NCBI GenBank assembly: GCA_003644325.1
Contig: QNCA01000012.1
Span: 1-12,151 of the forward strand
DNA from: Planctomycetota bacterium
GTDB taxonomy: Bacteria; Planctomycetota; B129-G9
Direction: 5' to 3'
Length of the DNA: 12,151 nucleotides
The translations under genes were made by a program, and so were the position numbers. Shown here piece by piece: positions 1 through 5,213 of the stretch; within the stretch, counting starts at the first letter, position 1; each line of letters begins with the position of its first letter. The notes below the pieces were generated by a model, which did not search any database, was not told where the DNA came from, and saw only the letters and a list, made by a program, of their open reading frames with translations.

Positions 1-4
1 CGAT

Positions 5-27
5 CCGTTCCGACAAGGGCGGAACGG
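5..27. repeat. Perfect inverted repeat (hairpin)
   Basis: CCGTTCCG (5-12) is exactly complementary to CGGAACGG (20-27), with a 7-base loop. No T-run follows on either strand, so it is not a canonical intrinsic terminator. It may be part of the adjacent palindrome cluster or the end of a transcript from either side. Confidence 0.5.
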
Positions 28-37
28 CTCCGTAATT

Positions 38-97
38 GGTGACAGTCACCGAGGTTAACAAAAACTCAGTCAACTTGAGTAGATTAGTGACTGTCAC
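38..97. repeat. Pair of related palindromes GTGAC-N-GTCAC
   Basis: GGTGACAGTCACC (38-50) is a perfect 6+1+6 palindrome. GTGACTGTCAC (87-97) is a perfect 5+1+5 version of the same motif. The flanking bases resemble each other better when the second copy is read in inverse orientation to the first, as in REP-like or IS200-type end repeats. No transposase is visible in the window, so the element class is inference. Confidence 0.5.
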
Positions 98-170
98 CGT
101 AAGCCCCGGCAAAATGAAAACTTATAGTCAAACATCCGGCATTGCCTGGAAAAAGTCAGTCAACTTGAGT
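66..170. repeat. Two direct copies of a 15-base box (66-80, 156-170)
   Basis: TCAGTCAACTTGAGT occurs identically at 66-80 and 156-170, each preceded by a run of A one to two bases upstream. On the minus strand each copy therefore ends in a T-run. The left copy has a 5-bp stem, ACTCA/TGAGT (64-68 with 76-80 as read on the plus strand: CTCA/TGAG plus an outer pair), so it could act as a weak terminator for the minus-strand gene ending at 259. Two copies only, so this is not a CRISPR array. Confidence 0.45.
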
Positions 171-258
171 TCTTTATATGAAACACCAGACTCTTCCAGA
201 TCACCTTATCCGCTGATTTCCAACCCTCGTCAATACCGCACGTCCTTCATTTCCCAAC

Positions 259-1323
259 TCATGCCTGCTTTACGTCATCACTGCGCCTCACGGGTATGCC
301 TTTTCTTTCATCTATTCCCTCATCGTTATTACCAAAATCCGGGGTCAGGCTCCAGATATTTTTTATCCCGCTGCGGCGTGTCGTGAAATACACGGTTCCG
401 TCGGGCGCGCATACCGGCGCGTATTCCGGCGCGCTCCCCTCGCTTATCTTCGCCAGGCCCTTGCCGTCCATCCCCACCATCCACAGGTTGCCCGCTCTCC
501 CTTCATCCGCGCGCTCCGCCGGCACCGAGGAAAACACTATCCACCTGCCGTCACGCGTCCAGGCCGGCGTCACCGCGCCGAAGGCGGTGCTGCCGACTAT
601 CTCCACCAAGTTCCTGCCGTCCGAGGAGACGGTCCACAGCCCGTACAGCTGCGGGGCACGCCCGCGGGGCTTCTGGAAGACTATCGTCTCGCTGCCCTTG
701 ACCGGCCGCCATGCCGGGAACAGCCCCTCCGTGTTCAGCGACGCCGTCTCCCAGCCCTCTTTACTCAGCGTTATCATCATCAGTTCCCATCTTTCCGCCC
801 GGGCGTTGTACGATGAATACACTATCCGCCTGCCGTCCGGCGACCAGGATGGGCTTATGTCGTCGGTCTCGCCGCCGGTCAGTCGTACCTCCTCCGCGCC
901 CGGCGCCAGGGATTTCAGGAATATGTCCCAGTTGCCGTTCCTGTTCGAGACAAATGCCAGGAGCCTCCCGTCCGGCGACACACTGGGCTGCATGTCGTCC
1001 GCCGCATGGAAGGTCTTCTTTACGGCCGGAATCTCGCCGACCTGTTTGCAATAGATGTCGAAAGTCGCGCCGTCCTGGCTCGACGCGTAATATAACGTCT
1101 TCCCGTCCCAACTCAGCGCGGGGTCGACGGTCTGGCCCACCTCGTAGAAGGTGTGCTGCACCGCGTTCGGCGAGTAGTGCAGGTCGGGGCCGGTTTGCGG
1201 GCGCTCTTCCCTTGGGGGGCTTTCCGGCGCGTGCCCGGAACGGGCCCGTATGGGCGGGGCCTCCAGGACGCAGCCGCCCAGCAGCGCCGCCAGTATCAGG
1301 ATTGTATGCTTTCCAACTTCCAT
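259..1323 (-). CDS. TolB-like beta-propeller (PD40) lipoprotein
   Basis: I read this as an exported lipoprotein of 354 residues that folds mainly as a six-bladed TolB-type propeller. I start it at the ATG at 1323, because that gives a compact lipoprotein signal: charged N-terminus, hydrophobic run, lipobox LGGC with Cys18. An ATG three codons upstream (1332) is equally possible. Neither has a good Shine-Dalgarno site, and the longer open frame to 1560 would bury the signal. After a Pro-rich linker (about 21-60) six PD40-type strands follow at about 68-83, 112-135, 157-171, 202-217, 252-266 and 302-324, with the typical SPDG or SxDG turns and aromatic-rich strands. The N-terminal D1 domain of true TolB is missing, and no tol-pal genes are adjacent, so a Tol-Pal role is not supported. 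The family usually mediates protein contacts. The gene is divergent from its neighbour at 1621. Confidence 0.85.
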   Translation of the reverse strand: MEVGKHTILILAALLGGCVLEAPPIRARSGHAPESPPREERPQTGPDLHYSPNAVQHTFYEVGQTVDPALSWDGKTLYYASSQDGATFDIYCKQVGEIPAVKKTFHAADDMQPSVSPDGRLLAFVSNRNGNWDIFLKSLAPGAEEVRLTGGETDDISPSWSPDGRRIVYSSYNARAERWELMMITLSKEGWETASLNTEGLFPAWRPVKGSETIVFQKPRGRAPQLYGLWTVSSDGRNLVEIVGSTAFGAVTPAWTRDGRWIVFSSVPAERADEGRAGNLWMVGMDGKGLAKISEGSAPEYAPVCAPDGTVYFTTRRSGIKNIWSLTPDFGNNDEGIDERKGIPVRRSDDVKQA

Positions 1324-1553
1324 GTCACTCATCTGATGTCTGTGGTATTTCCTGTTATGCCTGTAGCAAAACGGATACCATGGACTCACGGTCGGGCCGG
1401 CCGACGGCCAAGTAGGCCGGAATCCGGCCCCCGGCGCGCGATTCGTGCCGGCGGCATCTTTCGGAGCGGCCCCTCCCACCCTGTACGGGCCGGGGTGATT
1501 TCCGCCGCGAGAAGGCGGTTTCCGCCGCCCGGAGAGTCTCGAGCAGGCTCCGC

Positions 1554-1582
1554 TTGACACGCGGCCCTCAGGGCCCTATACT
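1554..1582 (+). promoter_or_regulatory. Near-consensus sigma-70 promoter
   Basis: TTGACA (1554-1559) is a perfect -35 box. It lies 17 bases before TATACT (1577-1582), a -10 box with one mismatch. Transcription would begin near 1589, giving a leader of about 30 bases before the ATG at 1621, with its ribosome site inside the leader. Confidence 0.8.
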
Positions 1583-1586
1583 GAGG
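1563..1586. promoter_or_regulatory. Overlapping dyads inside the promoter (operator candidate)
   Basis: GGCCCT-C-AGGGCC (1563-1575) is a perfect inverted repeat that fills the spacer between the -35 and -10 boxes. A second dyad, CCTCAG (1566-1571) with CTGAGG (1581-1586), spans the -10 box. Dyads in these positions are typical repressor or activator sites. The regulator is unknown and the function is inference. Confidence 0.4.
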
Positions 1587-1605
1587 TCTTGTTTGGTCCC
1601 CAGCG

Positions 1606-1611
1606 AAGGAG
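1606..1611 (+). promoter_or_regulatory. Shine-Dalgarno site that fixes the start at 1621
   Basis: AAGGAG (1606-1611) lies 9 bases before the ATG at 1621 but only 3 bases before the in-frame TTG at 1615. The ATG is therefore the likely start. Confidence 0.75.
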
Positions 1612-1620
1612 CAATTGGTC

Positions 1621-2259
1621 ATGTCTGGAGAAAGCAGGAGTAAGACCACCATATCCATCGACGGGCGAACCGACCTGGTCTCGGCCGAGAGCGGCTATAC
1701 TCTGGGCAAGATACTCAGTCAACTTTCCGACTACCTGGGCAGGGGCAACAGGGTCGTCGTTTCCACCAGGGCCGACGGGAAGCCCGTTTCGGATTCCGAA
1801 AACGCCGAACTCCTGGACAGCAAGGTGGAGGAGTTTGCGCTGGTGGAACTGGAAACGGTGGATGTTCGCAGCCAGGCCGCCGCCGCCCTCCGGGAGGTAA
1901 GGGACCACCTGCCGCAACTGAGCAAGACGCTGGTCGAGGTAACAGAAAGCATCCAGGCGGGCGAGATAGTAAAGGGTTACAAGTCCCTCGCCGCATGCGC
2001 GGATTTGCTCAACCTCGTCGTTCACGTAATCGACGAGGTCCGTGCACTCGTCGGCATAGACCTCACCACGGTTAAGGTAAACGGCTCCACGGTATCCGAA
2101 CAACTGCAACAGGTGCGCGACGTCCTGCGCGACGCCAAGGCCGCCCTGGACAACCAGGACATAGTCGCCGTGGCCGACCTCATGGAGTACGAACTGGCCC
2201 CCCGTATCACCGGCTGGGAGGCCATTCTGGACAAACTCCTCGAGATGGTTGCCGGTTGA
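1621..2259 (+). CDS. Unrecognised two-part soluble protein, 212 residues
   Basis: I do not recognise a named family. The protein has no signal peptide or membrane segment, so it is probably cytoplasmic. Two regions can be told apart. Residues about 9-80 alternate short beta-like segments with one helix and are acidic; the strands are ISIDG at 11-15, VVVST at 45-49 and a hydrophobic FALVEL stretch at 72-77. Residues about 82-212 look all-helical with regular Leu/Val/Ala heptad-like spacing and no Pro until 194. A helical pattern around 95-140 seems echoed at 158-207, which suggests an internal duplication or a four-helix bundle. The start rests on a strong ribosome site. The gene stands alone with its own promoter and is followed by more than 240 non-coding bases, so it is probably a single-gene transcript. 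It could be a small adaptor or regulatory protein; I assign no function. Confidence 0.8.
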   Translation: MSGESRSKTTISIDGRTDLVSAESGYTLGKILSQLSDYLGRGNRVVVSTRADGKPVSDSENAELLDSKVEEFALVELETVDVRSQAAAALREVRDHLPQLSKTLVEVTESIQAGEIVKGYKSLAACADLLNLVVHVIDEVRALVGIDLTTVKVNGSTVSEQLQQVRDVLRDAKAALDNQDIVAVADLMEYELAPRITGWEAILDKLLEMVAG

Positions 2260-2335
2260 GGCCTGAGACCGTGTTCTCCGTGGCCTTGTAAAGCCTCTGC
2301 GCCTTTTCCCTGCTTGGCTGGTACGGCCGGCCTGC

Positions 2336-2368
2336 CCCATACGGGTATGGGTACGAGGCGCCGGCGCC
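2336..2368. terminator. Tandem hairpins downstream of the 1621-2259 gene (weak terminator candidate)
   Basis: CCCATACGGGTATGGG (2336-2351) forms a six-pair stem with a CGGG loop. Directly after it, GGCGCCGGCGCC (2357-2368) is a 12-base perfect palindrome. No T-run follows, so intrinsic termination is doubtful. The rest of the 2260-2505 spacer holds only the promoter at 2420-2447. Confidence 0.25.
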
Positions 2369-2419
2369 GTCAAGAATTATTGCCCAAGCCCTTCCATGCT
2401 CCCCATCGGTGTTTTGTGC

Positions 2420-2447
2420 TTGACAGCGTGTTGGGCGGGGCTATAAT
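2420..2447 (+). promoter_or_regulatory. Consensus sigma-70 promoter for the lptD-like operon
   Basis: A perfect TTGACA (2420-2425) and a perfect TATAAT (2442-2447) are separated by 16 bases. Transcription would start near 2454, leaving a leader of about 60 bases to the ATG at 2515 or about 157 bases to the GTG at 2611. It is the best-matching promoter in the window and probably serves lptD, ugd and coaD. Confidence 0.8.
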
Positions 2448-2600
2448 ACTCCACCTTTGCTAAGCGCCCCAGCGTTATAGCAATAGGGACTGCCGGACTG
2501 AATGTTTGGCCGGCATGAGAGGGGTCGTGACTACCTTTGCAGGCACGGCGTGTTTCGCGGCTGCGTGTGTGTCTTGTGCCTGCAATTTGCCGGACTACAC

Positions 2601-2605
2601 GGGAG
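2601..2605 (+). promoter_or_regulatory. Ribosome site supporting a GTG start at 2611
   Basis: GGGAG (2601-2605) lies 5 bases before the GTG at 2611. The upstream in-frame candidates, TTG at 2506 and ATG at 2515, have no Shine-Dalgarno site at usable distance. The GTG also places the signal peptide at the very N-terminus. Confidence 0.45.
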
Positions 2606-2610
2606 CGCGC

Positions 2611-3375
2611 GTGGAGAAAGAGAAAAAGGCCGTTGCAAAAGGCGGCAGGGCCATACGGCGCCTCCTCGTGGCGCCGTGCGCTTTGCTGGTGTGCCTTTGT
2701 TGGTGCGGCAACGCTTTCGCACGGGCGGGCGAGGACGAGGCACCGCCCCCGTCCACCGGGGAAACTCCTTCCGTATTGCCCGGGGATACGCCCGCAGCCG
2801 GCGGCAAGGGCGAGCGCCCCCTGGAGTCCGGCGTCGATATTCCCTCCAGTCCGGGCGAGTTCTACCTGCCCAGGCGTGCCGAAGGCGAGGTGGTGCGCGT
2901 CTCACCGCACGGCATTACAATGACCTACACGGACGCCGAGATGGGCTACGTGACCACGGTCACCGCCAAGAAGGCCGTCACCTGGATAACGCAGAGAAAG
3001 ATACTCCAGCCGGACGGCAGGCGCAAGTCGGTCCAGCAGGTGGAAATTTACGCCGAGGGCGACGTGATAATCGTACAGAAGAACGCGTTGACCGGCGTCG
3101 AAAACAGGGGTTGCTGCAAGAAACTGTATTTTGACTTCCTGAACAACAAGGGCGTGATGCTGGACGCCTGGGTGAAGTTCTACGAGCCCCGCGGCGACCA
3201 GTATCTTTACATGACGGCCGATGAGATCCGCCAACTGGCCACCGATGAGGCGAACACCACGCGCCTGAGACTCCTGGGGGCGCGCTTTACCAACGATGAG
3301 TACGGCAGGCCGATGTTGCACATGGACGCCAGAACCGTCGATATCGAACAGAAGCGAAAACAGGTGCCCCGCTAG
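2611..3375 (+). CDS. lptD: LptD-like protein, N-terminal half (OstA/LptA-like periplasmic domain), ends at in-frame TAG
   Basis: This is the periplasmic part of an LptD-type LPS-assembly protein. LptD receives lipopolysaccharide from the LptA bridge and inserts it into the outer membrane. From the GTG at 2611 the product begins with a basic n-region and a Cys/Leu-rich hydrophobic core, with a likely signal peptidase I site after Ala-Phe-Ala at residue 37. A Pro/Gly-rich acidic linker follows. Then comes a beta-rich domain (about 90-254) whose repeating strands (VEIYAEGDVIIVQ, KLYFDF, ADEIRQ) fit the OstA jelly-roll. A start at 2515 would add 32 residues of poor quality. The frame stops at TAG (3373-3375), but the same frame continues without a shift into the beta-barrel. 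Without the TAG, one protein of about 856 residues would result, close to the 784 of E. coli LptD. I therefore consider this half of a single interrupted gene. Confidence 0.7.
   Translation: MEKEKKAVAKGGRAIRRLLVAPCALLVCLCWCGNAFARAGEDEAPPPSTGETPSVLPGDTPAAGGKGERPLESGVDIPSSPGEFYLPRRAEGEVVRVSPHGITMTYTDAEMGYVTTVTAKKAVTWITQRKILQPDGRRKSVQQVEIYAEGDVIIVQKNALTGVENRGCCKKLYFDFLNNKGVMLDAWVKFYEPRGDQYLYMTADEIRQLATDEANTTRLRLLGARFTNDEYGRPMLHMDARTVDIEQKRKQVPR
3373..3375 (+). other. In-frame TAG splitting the lptD-like gene
   Basis: The codons around it read Q-V-P-R-TAG-V-H-G-K-S-V-V-R-F. Frames before and after are identical (2611 and 3403 differ by a multiple of three) and there is no other stop until 5179. 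TAG also ends the lptD-like, ugd and coaD genes here, so it is a genuine stop in this genome. A single base change from CAG, AAG, GAG, TGG, TTG, TCG, TAC or TAT would produce it. Confidence 0.9.
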
Positions 3376-3402
3376 GTACATGGCAAGTCGGTCGTCCGTT
3401 TT

Positions 3403-5181
3403 GTGGCGAAGAACGTGGTCGCAAAAGTTCGGGACGTGCCGTTGTTCTACCTGCCTTTTCTTTCCGCCGCCAGCAGAAACCGCTATTTCCTGAAGTCATT
3501 CCGCACCGGGCACTCCTCAAAGTTCGGCACCTTCGTGCTGACCAAGTGGGATCTTAACAAGATGGGCCTGCTGGACAACGACTGGAGCAAACTGACGCTC
3601 AGGCTGGATATGTACAGCAAGCGCGGGTTGGGAGTCGGGTTCGATTTTGACTACGCCCGGAAGAACTACAGGGGATATATTGAGGGTTATTTCATTCATG
3701 ACACGGGCAAGGACCGCGTGGGGCCGTGGCGTCTGGAGCCTTCTCAGGAGAGTCGCGGCCGCATTCGCGTCGTGCACAAGCAGGACCTGGGCAACGGGTG
3801 GAAGGCCAACCTGGAGATAAGCAAATTGAGCGACCGCGGGTTCCTGATGGAGTTCTATGAAGAGGAATTCGACGAGGGCAAGGACCAGGACACGCAACTG
3901 TTCATCTGGCGCACATCCCGCCATACCAAACTGAGCATGCTGACCCGGCCCCGGATAAACAGTTTTATTACCACCACGGAATACCTGCCCCGCCTGAGGG
4001 CCAGCGCCGTGGCCTGGCCGATGCTGAAGGACTTCGTGTATGTCTCCTTCGATTCGCAGATAGCCAACGTGCGCCGCAACTTCGACAAGGCATATACAAT
4101 CAGCGATGAAAGGATGGTACGCGGGGACATCAACACGGAATTCGCCACGCCGTTCAGCCTGGGCATATTCCAGTTCAACCCCTGCCTGGGACTCCGCGGG
4201 ACGTTCTACGACGCGACGCTCAGCCATGGAGGCGGCGTGGGGCGCTTTACCGGGTACAGCGGCGTGGAAGCGGCGACACGGTTCTCAAGAATTTACGAGA
4301 ACATCCTGGGCCAGGAGCGCCTGCGCCACATTATACGCCCTTATGTAAAGATTTACCACGTGTTCGAAAACACCCGGGACCCGTTGCGCCTCTACCAGGC
4401 GGATTCGGTGGACTTGCCGGACAAGCGCAGGATATACACCTTCGGCGTCAGGCAGGTGTTCCAGGGCAAGCGCGGCGAGCCCGGCAAGGGGCGTTCATTC
4501 GACGCCCTCACCGTTGATATGCGGTTCAACTTCTTCAGCGACGACGATCCCCCGGCGTTCTTCGTCAATCCCGCCGGGCTGAGGAATACGGCCTACTACA
4601 GGGGGCTCAGGTTTACGGACAACTTCAAGGGCGATGTGGAGTGGAACCTGTACGAAAATCTGACGCTGTTCGGCGGGTGGGAGATGAACCTGGATACGGA
4701 CCGCTTTGACGTGTATGACTACGGCTTCCGCCTGACACCCTCCCCCAGGTCCTCGCTGACGGTCAGAAACTACTTCGTGCGCAACGACGGCACATCGAAC
4801 TTTGCATCCTTCATGAACATATTCCCGGCGGAGATCGACCGGGACAACACATTCTTCCCTTACGGACCCGTCACGGACTTCCGCGAGCGAAACGTGCTGG
4901 AGGTGGATTTTTACTGGGAGGCCAGTGAAAAGTGGGCGTTCGCAATGGGGACCGAGTATGATTTCGAGAACTCGCGCTCGTTGGAACACAGTATCGTGGT
5001 TCGGCGCTATTTCCACCACTGGGTTCTGGACGTGGGCGTGAAGTACGACCGCGACGACCGCGACACCACGCTGTCAATATCGTTTTCACCGAGGGCGACC
5101 ACCAGGAGATTCGTCAAGACACGACGCGAGTACCAGGCGCGAGGCGGCGCCGGTATGGGGCGGAATGCGTCCGGGGAATAG
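3403..5181 (+). CDS. lptD: LptD-like protein, C-terminal outer-membrane beta-barrel half
   Basis: This frame encodes the barrel part of the LptD-like transporter. It starts with the family's junction motif DVPLFYLPFLS (about residues 11-21), where the periplasmic domain meets the barrel. It continues as alternating amphipathic strands with many Tyr, Phe, Arg and Asp residues. Typical LptD barrel pieces include RYFLKSFRTGHSSKFG near the start, YLPRLRAS and RHIIRPYVKIYHVF in the middle, and repeated short strand-turn-strand units up to the end. The GTG at 3403 is a nominal start only: it has no Shine-Dalgarno site, and the product would lack a signal peptide and could not reach the outer membrane alone. 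The open frame actually extends up to the TAG at 3373. The sequence therefore makes sense only as the continuation of 2611-3375, by read-through or in an unmutated allele. ugd follows after 32 bases. Confidence 0.75.
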   Translation: MAKNVVAKVRDVPLFYLPFLSAASRNRYFLKSFRTGHSSKFGTFVLTKWDLNKMGLLDNDWSKLTLRLDMYSKRGLGVGFDFDYARKNYRGYIEGYFIHDTGKDRVGPWRLEPSQESRGRIRVVHKQDLGNGWKANLEISKLSDRGFLMEFYEEEFDEGKDQDTQLFIWRTSRHTKLSMLTRPRINSFITTTEYLPRLRASAVAWPMLKDFVYVSFDSQIANVRRNFDKAYTISDERMVRGDINTEFATPFSLGIFQFNPCLGLRGTFYDATLSHGGGVGRFTGYSGVEAATRFSRIYENILGQERLRHIIRPYVKIYHVFENTRDPLRLYQADSVDLPDKRRIYTFGVRQVFQGKRGEPGKGRSFDALTVDMRFNFFSDDDPPAFFVNPAGLRNTAYYRGLRFTDNFKGDVEWNLYENLTLFGGWEMNLDTDRFDVYDYGFRLTPSPRSSLTVRNYFVRNDGTSNFASFMNIFPAEIDRDNTFFPYGPVTDFRERNVLEVDFYWEASEKWAFAMGTEYDFENSRSLEHSIVVRRYFHHWVLDVGVKYDRDDRDTTLSISFSPRATTRRFVKTRREYQARGGAGMGRNASGE

Positions 5182-5213
5182 CGCGCCCGGCGCGCTGAAA
5201 AACGGGAGGCGAC

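Larger units (their letters stand above)
1..258. other. Gene-free left end with palindromes and a short repeated box
   Basis: I see no credible gene here. The only sizeable plus-strand frame (from 36) runs through the palindromes and into the tail of the minus-strand lipoprotein gene, and its product is low-quality. The stretch holds a perfect 8-bp-stem hairpin (5-27), two related GTGAC-N-GTCAC palindromes (38-50 and 87-97) and two copies of a 15-mer (66-80 and 156-170). Read on the minus strand, it is the 3' flank of the lipoprotein gene that ends at 259. Confidence 0.6.
1324..1620. other. Divergent spacer rich in short GC hairpins
   Basis: This spacer separates the minus-strand lipoprotein gene from the plus-strand gene at 1621. 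Besides the plus-strand promoter it holds several small perfect inverted repeats: GTCGG/CCGAC (1391-1405), GGCCGG-AAT-CCGGCC (1415-1429) and GGCGG-TTT-CCGCC (1514-1526). The open frames crossing it are shadows. I could not identify a convincing promoter for the minus-strand gene. Confidence 0.5.

Noticed and set aside
66..170. CRISPR-like direct repeats
   Set aside because: There are only two 15-base copies, with a 75-base gap containing another palindrome, and no cas genes.
36..386. Plus-strand open frame of 116 codons at the left end
   Set aside because: It starts at TTG, runs through the palindromes and repeated boxes and then overlaps the antisense tail of the lipoprotein gene. The product is compositionally unlike a protein and has no ribosome site.
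711..1557. Long plus-strand frames opposite the propeller lipoprotein gene
   Set aside because: The products are rich in Arg, Pro and Ser without domain features. The minus-strand frame has clear PD40 repeats and a lipobox.
2502..3134. Plus-strand open frame of 210 codons from the ATG at 2502
   Set aside because: It lies in a different frame from the OstA-like domain and gives an Arg/Gly-rich product typical of shadow frames in GC-rich genes.
3373..3375. Pyrrolysine or general amber reassignment as the explanation for the lptD TAG
   Set aside because: Three genes in the window (lptD-like, ugd, coaD) end naturally at TAG, with tails of normal family length for ugd and coaD. No pyl genes are visible. 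It stays possible only as a site-specific read-through.
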